This document shows, one piece after another, positions 1 to 7,883 of a stretch of DNA of 64,000 bases; the first letter of the stretch is position 1, and every line of letters begins with the position of its first letter. The DNA is from Propioniciclava tarda. Its GTDB lineage: Bacteria; Actinomycetota; Actinomycetes; Propionibacteriales; Propionibacteriaceae. Location: assembly GCF_900182665.1 (NCBI RefSeq), contig NZ_FXTL01000004.1, forward strand, positions 62,001 through 126,000, written 5' to 3'. Below the pieces are notes generated by a model. The model was not told the origin of the DNA. It worked only from the letters and a program-made list of their open reading frames with translations, and did no database searches. A program made the translations under genes and the position numbers.

Positions 1-438
1 GTTGCCGTCCATGACGATGATCTCGGCGCGGCCGTCCGGGATGCCCTTGACCTCGTACGCCCACTTGCGGGCCGTCTTGATGGCGGTCTCGACGGCCTCG
101 GCGCCGGAGTTCATGGGCAGGACCATGTCCTTGTTGCACATCTTCGCGAGGGCCTCGACGAACGGGCCGAAGGGGGCGCTGTAGAAGGCGCGCGACGTCA
201 GCGTCAGCGTGCGCAGCTGCTTCTCGGCGACGGCGAGCAGGCGGGGGTTCTGGTGGCCGAAATTCACCGCGGAGTAGGCCGCAAGGCAGTCGAGGTAGGT
301 GTTGCCGTCGAGGTCGACGACGGTCGCGCCGTCCGCCTCGGCGATCACCACGGGGAGGGGTGAATAGTTGTGAGCGCTGAACGTCTCGACCTGATCGATC
401 GCCTGCTGCTGCCGTGCCGACCGCGCGCTAGCCGCCAT
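1..438 (-). CDS. rocD: Ornithine aminotransferase, 5' part (runs off the window)
   Basis: This is the first 146 codons of a PLP-dependent class III aminotransferase; the rest lies beyond the left edge. Ornithine--oxo-acid transaminase converts ornithine and 2-oxoglutarate to glutamate semialdehyde and glutamate in cytosolic arginine/ornithine catabolism. The visible part carries the family's typical stretches: NYSPLPVVI near the N-terminus, then YLDCLAAYSAVNFGH, LTLTSRAFY, and MVLPMNSGAEAVETAIK followed by ARKWAYEVKG. The last is characteristic of RocD rather than of other class III enzymes. The ATG at 438 is preceded by an AAGGGG ribosome site about 9 bases upstream. The PLP lysine would lie outside the window, so catalytic competence cannot be judged. 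The downstream neighbour (518-1804) ends toward it, so rocD has its own promoter in the 80-bp gap. Confidence 0.92.
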   Translation of the reverse strand, partial: MAASARSARQQQAIDQVETFSAHNYSPLPVVIAEADGATVVDLDGNTYLDCLAAYSAVNFGHQNPRLLAVAEKQLRTLTLTSRAFYSAPFGPFVEALAKMCNKDMVLPMNSGAEAVETAIKTARKWAYEVKGIPDGRAEIIVMDGN

Positions 439-476
439 GATGGGTGCCCCTTCGTGAATCTGGGTGAGTCCGGGCG

Positions 477-504
477 ATCCTAGCGTCAAACGGTGACGTT
501 GCAA
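477..504 (-). promoter_or_regulatory. Candidate sigma-70 promoter of rocD
   Basis: On the minus strand there is TTGCAA (499-504), a 16-bp spacer, and TAGGAT (477-482), about 40 bases upstream of the rocD start. The surrounding 439-517 stretch is the only AT-richer DNA between the two genes. The call rests only on resemblance to consensus boxes. Confidence 0.4.
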
Positions 505-517
505 GCAATATTCACTG

Positions 518-1804
518 TCAACAGCGTCGAGAACTGAAAACTTTCCGAATGTCGAGCTTGGCGTTGTAGCTGATCGAGCCCGTCCGGAACAGCCGGACGC
601 CGAGGGCCAGGAAGAGCGCCGCGAACCCGTAGATCAGGACCAGGGTCACGGCCGTCTCCCACGGGTAGAGCGTGCCGGTCGCGTTGCGGACCATCGCCGT
701 CACCGGCGAGGTCAGCGGGAAGAACGTCAGCACCTGCGAGGCCACCCCGTGCGGATCGGCCATCAAGATGCCCATCGCATAGAACGGCAGGAACAGGGCG
801 ATGACGATGGTGCCGAACGCGGAGCCAGCGTCTTTGGCCGTCGGCATGATCGCGCCGATCGACACCAGCAGCCCGGTGAACATCAAGAAGGCGCCGAGGA
901 ACAACAGGGCGCCGACGGCGATGGCCGGCGGATTGATCGCCGACGCCAGGTCCGCCATGGACGGGAGGGCGTCCGGGGGCAGATCAGCCGAACTCGGCAG
1001 GTTGGCGCCCAGGAGCGTCATGATCAGCCCGGGCAGCACCAACATCGGCCCGATCAGGACGAGCGTCTGCACCAAGCCGACCGCCACGAGGGCCAGCAGC
1101 TTGCCGAGGATGAGCGTCGTCGGCTGGATCGTCGTCAAGATCATCTCGGTGACGCGGTTCTCCTTCTCTTCCACCGTGATGTTCAGCATCTGATTGCCCA
1201 ACATGATGATGGCTAGGTAGAACAGCACCAGGAACGCCCCCGGCAGGATGACCGACGCCACGCCCGGCGCGACCCTGCCGTCCGCGTACGTCAGCTCGTG
1301 GACGCGCGGCGTGCCGGTCAGGACGCCGGCCAGCTTGGCGTCCGAGACCTTCTCCTTCGCCGAAGCCAGCAGGACGGAGCGGGCGATCCCGGCGTAGTCC
1401 GTCGGTTGCGCGATGCCCTTGTCGCGCCCGGCAACTTCGATCGTCTGCTTGGTCGGATCGGCCGGATACGCGATGAACAGGTCGGCCTTGCCCGCGACCA
1501 CGGCGGCGCGGGCGGCGTCGGCGTCCGAGGTCGGAGTTCCGCCACTCTTGGCAGCGATGGTCGGGTCGATGAGCCCGGACGCGTCCGTGTAGGTGAAGGG
1601 GACCTGCTGACGCTGGGAGGCGTCCACGCTCTTCATCGCCGAGCCGTTACTGAAGATGACCAGGGCGCTGATCGCCAGCATCAGCGCCGGCACGGCCAGG
1701 GTCATCGCCCAGAACGAGCGGCGCTTGAGCGTGCGGCGGACCTCGAACGCGATGACGGTGCCGAGGTTGTGCCAGGCGCCCGGACGGCGTGTGGTATCAG
1801 CCAT
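518..1804 (-). CDS. ABC-2 type exporter permease (NatB-like)
   Basis: This is a 428-residue membrane permease of an ABC exporter, partner of the ATPase encoded just upstream (1806-2720). The layout is the NatB/YhaP type. One N-terminal membrane segment lies after a basic stretch (about residues 30-52). A large extracytoplasmic domain of roughly 130 residues follows, then a block of five or six hydrophobic segments from about residue 180 to the C-terminus. The stretch after the second segment, with NITVEEKENRVTEMILTT, is the conserved cytoplasmic coupling region of ABC-2 permeases. Only one base separates its ATG from the stop of the ATPase gene, so the two are surely co-translated. NatAB systems export Na+ in Bacillus, but the substrate here cannot be told from sequence; drug or lipid export is equally possible. 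Confidence 0.85.
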   Translation of the reverse strand: MADTTRRPGAWHNLGTVIAFEVRRTLKRRSFWAMTLAVPALMLAISALVIFSNGSAMKSVDASQRQQVPFTYTDASGLIDPTIAAKSGGTPTSDADAARAAVVAGKADLFIAYPADPTKQTIEVAGRDKGIAQPTDYAGIARSVLLASAKEKVSDAKLAGVLTGTPRVHELTYADGRVAPGVASVILPGAFLVLFYLAIIMLGNQMLNITVEEKENRVTEMILTTIQPTTLILGKLLALVAVGLVQTLVLIGPMLVLPGLIMTLLGANLPSSADLPPDALPSMADLASAINPPAIAVGALLFLGAFLMFTGLLVSIGAIMPTAKDAGSAFGTIVIALFLPFYAMGILMADPHGVASQVLTFFPLTSPVTAMVRNATGTLYPWETAVTLVLIYGFAALFLALGVRLFRTGSISYNAKLDIRKVFSSRRC

Positions 1805-1805
1805 G

Positions 1806-2720
1806 TCAGGCCTCCTTCGCGGCGTCCGCGCCGTAGATGCGCAGGAACACCTCTTCCATGCTGGCGAGCCCAGCCTCGAACGAGCGGACGGTCACGCCGG
1901 CGTCCAGCAGCTGCCGCAGGACGACTTGCGCGTCGGCGTCCGATGTCAGGGACAACTCGGCGTAGTTCTTCTCGTTGGTCTCGATGACGTACGCGCTCGA
2001 GGTCGGCAGGACGCCGGCATAGGTGAGCCGGATCATGCGCCCGCCGTAGTGCTCCTGGACCTCCGTGACTGTGCCGTACGCCTCGGCGCGGCCGTCCTTG
2101 AGCAGCAGGACGCGGTCGCAGAGGCGCTCGACCTCCTCCATCTGGTGGGTGACCATGACGACGGTCGCGCCGGCGCGCTGGTGGTCTTCGATGATGTCGA
2201 GCAGCAGTCGGCGGTTCACGGGGTCGAAGCCCTTCGTGGGCTCGTCCAGGATCAGAATCTCCGGGTTCGCCATCACGGTGACGCCCAGCTGCACCTTCTG
2301 CTGCTGGCCGCCCGACAGCTTGTCGAGGCGCGTCCGGGCGTGGGAGGCCAGGTCGACACGCTCGAGAAAGTGCAACGACCAGGCGGACGCCTGCGCGCGG
2401 GGGAGTCCTTTGAGTTGGCCGAAGTAGGTCATCACGTCGATGACCGTCTCCTTCTTGTAGAGGCCGCGCTCTTCTGGGAGGTAGGACAGGCCTCCGTGGA
2501 CGGCCGGGTCGTAGGGGCGTCCCTGGACGAGGAGGCGTCCGGCCGTCGGGGTGTAGATGCCGAGCAGCGCGCGGATCGTCGTCGTCTTGCCCGAGCCGTT
2601 CGAGCCGAGCAGGCCGAACGTCTCGCCTGGGCGAACGTCGAACGTGAGGCCGTCGATGACCGTCTTGTCGCCGAAGGTCATCGTGAAGTCGTCGACCTCG
2701 ATCACCGGGGTGGGTTGCAT
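1806..2720 (-). CDS. ABC exporter ATP-binding protein (NatA-like)
   Basis: This 304-residue cytoplasmic ATPase energises the adjacent ABC-2 permease. All nucleotide-binding motifs are intact: Walker A GSNGSGKT (residues 39-46), the Q-loop region after YLPEERGLY, the ABC signature LSGGQQQKVQ, and Walker B ILILDEPTKGFD followed by the H-loop histidine in MVTHQMEEVE. The roughly 80-residue C-terminal extension after the H-loop is typical of NatA/DrrA-type exporter ATPases and ends in a small regulatory fold. The ATG at 2720 begins the family-typical MQPTPVIEVDDFTMTF. The gene is first of a two-gene operon; a dispersed palindrome (2845-2926) lies about 125 bp upstream of it. Confidence 0.92.
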   Translation of the reverse strand: MQPTPVIEVDDFTMTFGDKTVIDGLTFDVRPGETFGLLGSNGSGKTTTIRALLGIYTPTAGRLLVQGRPYDPAVHGGLSYLPEERGLYKKETVIDVMTYFGQLKGLPRAQASAWSLHFLERVDLASHARTRLDKLSGGQQQKVQLGVTVMANPEILILDEPTKGFDPVNRRLLLDIIEDHQRAGATVVMVTHQMEEVERLCDRVLLLKDGRAEAYGTVTEVQEHYGGRMIRLTYAGVLPTSSAYVIETNEKNYAELSLTSDADAQVVLRQLLDAGVTVRSFEAGLASMEEVFLRIYGADAAKEA

Positions 2721-2844
2721 GGGTCATGCCTATCAGGCGTGGCAGACAGTTCCCGAGCGACCCAGGGCGAGGCGCTGTTAGCCGATGGTCGAATCGGGTG
2801 TCGTGGGCGGTGGTGGAGAGCCGACCACCCGTGCCGAACGCCTC

Positions 2845-2926
2845 AAACCCAAATCTCGTCACTCTCACGGTGTCGCCGGTGGCCGACGTGCGCGATTCTG
2901 TCGGTTGAGAGGGACAGAATCCGGGT
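2845..2926. repeat. Dispersed palindromic element, family B, copy 1
   Basis: An 82-bp element whose ends are inverted: AACCCAAATCTCGTCACTCT at the left and, at the right, GAGGGACAGAATCCGGGT reading back as its approximate complement. The ends match six other copies in this window (14772, 45130, 55618, 55731, 63021, 63121). It sits between the divergent ABC exporter and oxidoreductase genes and ends close to the ribosome site of the latter. Confidence 0.75.
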
Positions 2927-2944
2927 AGAGAGCAGGAGGCGTTC

Positions 2945-3985
2945 ATGAGAGCAGCGGTGGCGGTAGCCCAGTCGGCGACGGATCCGATCGCGGGGCTGGT
3001 GGTCCAGGACGTGCCCGAGCCCGAGGTGCCCGAGGGCTGGGTGAAGGTGCGGGTCCGGGCGGCGTCACTCAACCCGCACGACCTGTGGACGCTGCGCGGG
3101 GTCGGGCATCCGGCTGAGCGCATCCCGATGATCCTGGGCTGCGATGGGGTCGGTGAACTGGACGGGCGACGGGTGCTGCTGCACGGCGTGATCGGTGATC
3201 CGGACGCCGGCGGCGGCGACGAGACCCTGGACCCGCGGCGCGAGATCCTGTCGGAGATCCACCCCGGGACGTTCGCGGAGTACATCGCCGTGCCTCGGCG
3301 CAATGTCGTTGACCTGCCCGACGGGCTGTCGTTCGACGAGGCCGCCTGCCTGCCCGTGGCGTGGGGCACGGCCTACCGGATGCTGACGACGCGGGCCGGA
3401 GTGAGCGCGGGCCAGGCGGTGCTGGTGCAGGGGGCGTCCGGGGGAGTGTCGGCGGCGTCCATCTGGATCGCGAAGGCGCTCGGGGCTCGGGTGTACGCCA
3501 CGGCGCGGACGCCCGAGAAGCGCGCCTACGCGCTGGCGATGGGCGCCGATGCGGCGTTCGAGACGGGGGCCCGGCTGCCCGAACGAGTCGACGTCGTGGT
3601 CGACACGGTGGGCGAGGCGACGTGGTCGCACTCGCTGCGGGCGCTGCGTCCGGGTGGGACGGTCGTGCTGTGCGGCGCGACCACCGGCGGCTCGCCGGAC
3701 CCCGAGTTGCAGCGGGTCTTCTACCTGCAGCTCAAGATCGTCGGGTCGACCATGTGCACCCTCGACGAGCTCAAGGGGTTGCTGGCGTTGATCGACGAGA
3801 AGGGTCCCCTGCCGGAGGAGCTCATTGATCGCGTCGTGCCGCTGGAGGAAATTCGCGACGGTTTCGAAGCGCTCGCGTCCGGTGAGCACCTGGGCAAGAT
3901 CGTGGTGCGCCTGCCGCTCGCGTCCGAGATGGACGCCGTCGCGGGGTTCGCTGCGGCTAGAGCTGGGACGTCTCTGGCAGGCTAG
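2945..3985 (+). CDS. Zinc-independent medium-chain dehydrogenase / quinone oxidoreductase-like protein
   Basis: A 346-residue medium-chain reductase. The N-terminal GroES-like domain contains ASLNPHDLWTLRG and a G-C-D-G-V-G turn, the counterpart of the conserved GHE..G segment in true zinc alcohol dehydrogenases. The four-cysteine structural zinc loop is missing, as in the quinone oxidoreductase (QOR/Zta1) branch. The central Rossmann fold has VLVQGASGGVSAASIWIAKAL, whose GASGGV turn points to NADPH binding. It probably reduces a quinone or enone substrate in the cytosol. A clear AGGAGG ribosome site lies at about 2934-2939, 6 bases before the ATG. It stands alone; the trailing 3986-4118 region holds a short open frame that I do not recognise. 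Confidence 0.85.
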   Translation: MRAAVAVAQSATDPIAGLVVQDVPEPEVPEGWVKVRVRAASLNPHDLWTLRGVGHPAERIPMILGCDGVGELDGRRVLLHGVIGDPDAGGGDETLDPRREILSEIHPGTFAEYIAVPRRNVVDLPDGLSFDEAACLPVAWGTAYRMLTTRAGVSAGQAVLVQGASGGVSAASIWIAKALGARVYATARTPEKRAYALAMGADAAFETGARLPERVDVVVDTVGEATWSHSLRALRPGGTVVLCGATTGGSPDPELQRVFYLQLKIVGSTMCTLDELKGLLALIDEKGPLPEELIDRVVPLEEIRDGFEALASGEHLGKIVVRLPLASEMDAVAGFAAARAGTSLAG

Positions 3986-4135
3986 ATCGCGGAAGCTCGG
4001 GCGGAAGGGCGGCGCTGAGTCTCAGGCGGGGGGTGCGCCCGCCGTGACGTTCAGCGAGTGGAACGCGGTACAGCCCTTCACCGCGCCGCTGGCGGATGAG
4101 GTCATCAAGGCCGGCTAACGGCTCAGGGCGTGCGC

Positions 4136-5017
4136 CTACTTAAGGCCTGACTGCGTAACGCCCTGGACGAGCCAGCGTTGCAGGAACACGAACACCACCA
4201 GGGCCGGCGCGATGGCGATCAGGGCCCCCATGAACATCTCGGGATACCGAATCCCCTGCGAGGTCATGTATTGGCTCAACGCCACCTGAACCGTCCGCAT
4301 GCCGGGGTCCTGCGCGATGAGCAACGGCCAGAGGAAGGCGTTCCACGTCCCGATGAACGTGATCGTGCCAACGGCCGCCACCATGCCCATGCTGTTCGGG
4401 ACGACGATCCGCCAAAACGCCCGCCACGGACCAGCCCCGTCGATCGCCGCCGCCTCTTCCAGTTCGCGCGGGAAGTCGACGAACGACGACCTAAACAGGT
4501 AGGCCGCGAACGCCGAGAACAGCCCCGGGATGATCAGGCCCCGGAACGTCGAGATCCACCCGAGCGTGCTGACCATCACGAACATGGGCACGAACGTCAC
4601 GGTCGTGGGCACCATGAGCGTGAACACCGTCAGCCCTGTCGCCCACCGCGCGGCCCGGGTCGTCCAGCGCGCCAGCCCGTAGCCGGCCATCATCGCGATC
4701 ACGACGGTGCCGACGGTCTGCAGCACCGCCACGACTGCGGACGTGCCAAGCGCCGCCAGGACGCCGATGCCCGGGTCCGCCAGGACGCGCGCCACGTTGT
4801 CGACCCCGAACGCGTTCGGCAGCCAGTTCCAGGACGCCGCCGTGATCCAGGACTGCGTCGAGAACGCATTGCGCGCGATCACGTAGAAGGGCATCAAGAA
4901 CGCCACGGCCAGCACCGTCAACGTCAGATAGCGCAACCACAGACCCAGGCCGCGGGTGCGGCGTCCGGACGAACCCGACAGCCGGACGCCGCGGGCGCCG
5001 GCCTGCTGGGCGGTCAC
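4136..5017 (-). CDS. Sugar ABC transporter permease, MalG/LacG-type
   Basis: A 293-residue inner-membrane permease of a CUT1 carbohydrate importer. Six hydrophobic segments are visible. The EAA loop that contacts the ATPase reads EEAAAIDGAGPWRAFWRIV, exactly the MalG-type consensus. The start is the GTG at 5017, whose last two bases are shared with the TGA of the upstream permease (GTGA overlap), so the pair is translationally coupled; longer upstream readings in this frame lie inside that gene. It works with the permease at 5014-5979 and the binding lipoprotein at 6258-7541. No ATPase is encoded nearby, so the system presumably borrows a shared MsiK-type ATPase, as many actinobacterial sugar importers do. 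Confidence 0.93.
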   Translation of the reverse strand: MTAQQAGARGVRLSGSSGRRTRGLGLWLRYLTLTVLAVAFLMPFYVIARNAFSTQSWITAASWNWLPNAFGVDNVARVLADPGIGVLAALGTSAVVAVLQTVGTVVIAMMAGYGLARWTTRAARWATGLTVFTLMVPTTVTFVPMFVMVSTLGWISTFRGLIIPGLFSAFAAYLFRSSFVDFPRELEEAAAIDGAGPWRAFWRIVVPNSMGMVAAVGTITFIGTWNAFLWPLLIAQDPGMRTVQVALSQYMTSQGIRYPEMFMGALIAIAPALVVFVFLQRWLVQGVTQSGLK

Positions 5018-5979
5018 TTGTCGGCCCCGATCGAGAGGATCCGGCTCTGGACCAGGCTGAACACCAAGATCACCATCGTCAGGATCATGGTGCCGGCGCT
5101 GCCGATGCCGAGGTCCTGGGAGCCTTCGCCGAACGAGATGAGGTAGACGTAAACCAGCGGCGGACGCGCGTACGGCGGGTAGCCGCGGACCGTGTTGAGC
5201 GTGTTGTAGAACTCGTCGAACGCCTGGAACGCGTTGATCAGCAGCAGCATCGCCACCGCGATCGAGGTGGCCCGCAGCAGCGGCAGCGTGATGGAGCGGA
5301 ACACGTTGAAGCCGCGCGCACCGTCGATCGCGGCGGCCTCGTAGACCTGCGGGTCGATCGCGTTCAGCCCGGCGATGAACAGCACCATGTAGAACCCGAC
5401 CTGCAGCCACAGCCGCAGGCTGACCAGCACGACCCAGTACCAGTAGTTGGAGCCGCCCTCGAGCCAGTTGACTGGGTCGAGGCCGAGCCCGCGCAGGCCC
5501 GTGTTGAACATGCCGAAGCGCGCGCCGTTGAAGAACGACATCCGCCACACCATGGACGCCACCACGTACGAGCACGCCGTCGGCAGGAAGAACGCCGACC
5601 GGAAGAACGCCTGCATGACCGGGATCTTGTGCAGCAGCAACGCCAGCCCCAGCGAACATGCGAACGTCAACGGCACGATGACAAGGGCGAACACGATGAA
5701 CGTGCCCATCGAGTTCAAGAACAGCTGATCACTCAGCAGGTAGGCGTAGTTGCCCAAGCCGACGAACTTCGTCGGGGTGACCGTGTTGCGGGCGTCGAAG
5801 AACGACAGGTACAGGCTCCACGCGATCGGGATGTAGACGAACACCATCAGGCCCGCCAGGAACGGCGTCACGAAGGCCCAGAACCAGCGGTTTCGGCTGC
5901 GCGCGAGGGCGTTCCCGGGACGCGTCGGGGTCCGCCTGAGGCGTCCGGACGCCGTTGGCGCGGCCTGCGCTGTGGTCAT
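5014..5979 (-). CDS. Sugar ABC transporter permease, MalF/LacF-type
   Basis: A 321-residue inner-membrane permease of a CUT1 sugar importer. It has a basic cytoplasmic N-terminus (about 35 residues), six hydrophobic segments, and an EAA loop YEAAAIDGARGFNVFRSITL. It is the first of the permease pair, and its stop codon overlaps the GTG start of the MalG-type partner. The gene is separated from the binding-protein gene upstream by 278 bp holding one strong hairpin and four copies of an inverted 12-mer, an arrangement that recalls the malE-malF gap where stem-loops keep binding-protein mRNA in excess. Substrate is not evident; the nearest sugar genes (galE/GHMP kinase locus) lie 1.6 kb or more away. 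Confidence 0.93.
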   Translation of the reverse strand: MTTAQAAPTASGRLRRTPTRPGNALARSRNRWFWAFVTPFLAGLMVFVYIPIAWSLYLSFFDARNTVTPTKFVGLGNYAYLLSDQLFLNSMGTFIVFALVIVPLTFACSLGLALLLHKIPVMQAFFRSAFFLPTACSYVVASMVWRMSFFNGARFGMFNTGLRGLGLDPVNWLEGGSNYWYWVVLVSLRLWLQVGFYMVLFIAGLNAIDPQVYEAAAIDGARGFNVFRSITLPLLRATSIAVAMLLLINAFQAFDEFYNTLNTVRGYPPYARPPLVYVYLISFGEGSQDLGIGSAGTMILTMVILVFSLVQSRILSIGADK

Positions 5980-6036
5980 GGGCGGTCCTGTCGAGCGAAC
6001 GGGAAGTGGTGGGCAAAGGATCGTTGCCCGGAATCG

Positions 6037-6154
6037 GTCAGCGCAATGAGTTGTGCGCTGGGCGAATGGTGGGGGTCAGCGCAACGAACTGGTCGCCAGG
6101 GTGTTCTTGACATTGCGCTGACGGTCACAACAGCGGTCGAGACAATGCGCTGAC
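6037..6154. repeat. Four inverted/direct copies of a 12-mer between importer genes
   Basis: GTCAGCGCAATG lies at 6037-6048 and a variant GTCAGCGCAACG at 6075-6086. The exact reverse complement CATTGCGCTGAC lies at 6111-6122 and a one-mismatch copy at 6143-6154. The first and third copies form a perfect 12-bp inverted repeat; the second and fourth can also pair. They lie in the transcript between the binding protein and permease genes. They could be RNA stems that protect the upstream message, or regulator binding sites for an internal promoter. Confidence 0.7.
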
Positions 6155-6204
6155 GAGTCGGACTGAACCAGCGCCCGGACTTAGCCAAGAACCCTGGACT
6201 TGGT

Positions 6205-6242
6205 GGCGGGTTTGGTACCGGAGTACGAGTACCAAACCCGCC
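6205..6242 (-). terminator. Perfect 14-bp hairpin after the sugar-binding lipoprotein gene
   Basis: GGCGGGTTTGGTAC (6205-6218) and its exact complement (6229-6242) enclose a 10-base loop, 15 bp past the stop of the binding-protein gene. No U-run follows. It probably acts as a partial terminator or mRNA-stabilising stem that lowers permease expression relative to the lipoprotein. Confidence 0.75.
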
Positions 6243-6257
6243 CACTGTTTCGTCCGA

Positions 6258-7541
6258 TCAGCCGGTGACGCGCTTGAGCTCGGCGGCGACCTTGTCGGCG
6301 GCGGCGGTGAACTCGGTCTGCGCGTCCTTGCCGCTCTTGACCACGTTCGACAAGGCCGTCGAGTAGGCGGTGCCGGACGCCGGCGTCCACAGGATGTCGT
6401 CGATGTGGCCGAAGTCCGTGACGAACTTGGCGGCGTCCGCGCCGGCGCCGGACGCGACCTTGGACGCCTGCGCGAACAGCTTCGGCTTCGCCGGGATGTG
6501 CGTCCCGAACGCATTGCTGAACTCGATCTGCTTGGCGTCGTCGTCCACCCAGATGGCCTTGACGTAGGCCTTGGCGGCGTCCACGTCCTTGGCCTTGGCC
6601 GAGACGCAGGCGCTGTAGGCGCCGAACGGGACGACCTGGCGTCCGCCGGAGCCGATCGCCGGGAACGGGATGACCCCGAAATCGTCCTGATGGGCGGCCT
6701 GGACCTTCGTCATGTCCCAGAGGCCGGCCCACTGCATCGCGGTCTCGCCGTTGATGAACGGGGTGGCGTCGTACCAGTCGGTCGAGGCGGACTTGAGCAT
6801 GCCGGGGGCGTCGAAGAGCGTCTTGAACTTGGCGACGGCGTCGTAGAGGGCGCCCGTGTTGAAGCCGGCGGACTTGCCGTCGGCCGAGATCTGCTCGAGG
6901 CCGGCCGCCCAGATGATGAAGGAGCCGAGGACGCCGAGGCCGCCGTCGTTGCCGGCGAAGAAGCCGCCCATGTCCTTGGTCTTGAGGGCGTTCGCGGCCG
7001 CGATGAGCTCGTCGATCGTCTTCGGGGGTTGCAGGCCGGCCTTGGTCAGCAGCGACTTGCGGTAGTAGAGCAGGTGCATGTCGACGGTCTGCGGGACGGC
7101 CCAGATCTTGTCCTGGAAGGTGAGGCGCTTCATGACCGTGGGCGTGAAGTCGGCCTTTGCGGCGCCGACGATGTCGGTGACGTCGACGACCTGCTTGGCC
7201 TGGATCATGTCCAGTGACGGTCCGGTGCCCCACTCGAAGACGTCGGGTCCGCTGGAGGTGAGGAGCGCCGCGGCTGCCGTCTTCTCGTAGTCGGCGGCGA
7301 CCCAGTTCACGCTGACCTTGGCCTTGGTGTACTCGGCGGCCCACTTCTTGAGGGCCTGCTCGACGCCGTCTTCGCCGTACTTGTGGTACCAGACGGAGAC
7401 GCTCGGCAGCGCGGCAGCGGCCGAACTCGCAGCCGGGGCGGCGGTGTCGGTGCGTCCGGTGTTGGACCCGCACGCGGCGAGTCCGGCGGTGGCGGCGATG
7501 CCGCCCGACAGGGTGAAGAGGTGACGACGAGAGAGGCTCAT
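6258..7541 (-). CDS. Sugar-binding lipoprotein of an ABC importer (SBP family 1)
   Basis: A 427-residue extracellular solute-binding protein that captures a carbohydrate for the two permeases downstream. I chose the ATG at 7541 because the protein then begins MSLSRRHLFTLSGG, a Tat-like twin-arginine signal, followed by a hydrophobic stretch and the lipobox LAAC about 25 residues in. The open frame continues upstream to 7640 but adds no sensible signal. A Ser/Ala linker follows the lipobox cysteine, then the bilobed fold with typical family-1 segments (SVWYHKYGE, GPDVFEWGTG, YYRKSLL, GETAMQWAGLWDM). An AT-rich patch containing the palindrome GAAATTTC (7558-7565) just upstream is the likely promoter or operator. 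It is divergent from the aminotransferase gene. Confidence 0.92.
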   Translation of the reverse strand: MSLSRRHLFTLSGGIAATAGLAACGSNTGRTDTAAPAASSAAAALPSVSVWYHKYGEDGVEQALKKWAAEYTKAKVSVNWVAADYEKTAAAALLTSSGPDVFEWGTGPSLDMIQAKQVVDVTDIVGAAKADFTPTVMKRLTFQDKIWAVPQTVDMHLLYYRKSLLTKAGLQPPKTIDELIAAANALKTKDMGGFFAGNDGGLGVLGSFIIWAAGLEQISADGKSAGFNTGALYDAVAKFKTLFDAPGMLKSASTDWYDATPFINGETAMQWAGLWDMTKVQAAHQDDFGVIPFPAIGSGGRQVVPFGAYSACVSAKAKDVDAAKAYVKAIWVDDDAKQIEFSNAFGTHIPAKPKLFAQASKVASGAGADAAKFVTDFGHIDDILWTPASGTAYSTALSNVVKSGKDAQTEFTAAADKVAAELKRVTG

Positions 7542-7617
7542 GCGCCGAAGCGTAGTTGAAATTTCTTTGATATCGACACCGGGTTTCCGCGGAGTCGGTG
7601 GGTCGACCGGATCAGCG

Positions 7618-7745
7618 GGCTTCGACAGAAGCTCAGCCAACGGACGCCGCAGCCGACGGAGCGTTACACCTGACGAAGGGCTAGGCCGGTTGGTGGGTCC
7701 CTGGAGCGCCCGGGTCAGCCGGCTTCGACAAGCTCAGCCAACGGA
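7618..7745. repeat. Two copies of a REP-like 'cttcgacaagctcag' repeat (family D)
   Basis: GGCTTCGACAGAAGCTCAGC (7618 onward, followed by CAACGGA) recurs at 7721-7745 with a 2-base deletion. The same core in other arrangements is at 24356-24389 and 43027-43070. The core CTTCGACAAGCTCAG is, to my knowledge, a common intergenic repeat in many bacterial genomes. The copies lie between divergent genes. Confidence 0.7.
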
Positions 7746-7883
7746 GAGCTTTGCGCCGATGGGTTGCCGGTACGTGGGGCTCGCGGCGGACCGGCGCGTG
7801 GGCGTCCGGACTGTGAAAACGGACGAACCTTTAGGATGGCGACGCCACTCCACCGCGCGCCGCGCTAGATCAAAGGTGTTTCC

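Noticed and set aside
749-2948. Plus-strand open frames opposite the ABC exporter genes
   Set aside because: His/Arg/Gly-rich antisense translations without motifs; the minus-strand genes carry all the Walker and membrane signatures.
3986-4118. Short coding fragment ending FTAPLADEVIKAG
   Set aside because: Too short and without recognisable homology; it directly follows the oxidoreductase stop in another frame and has no start or ribosome site.
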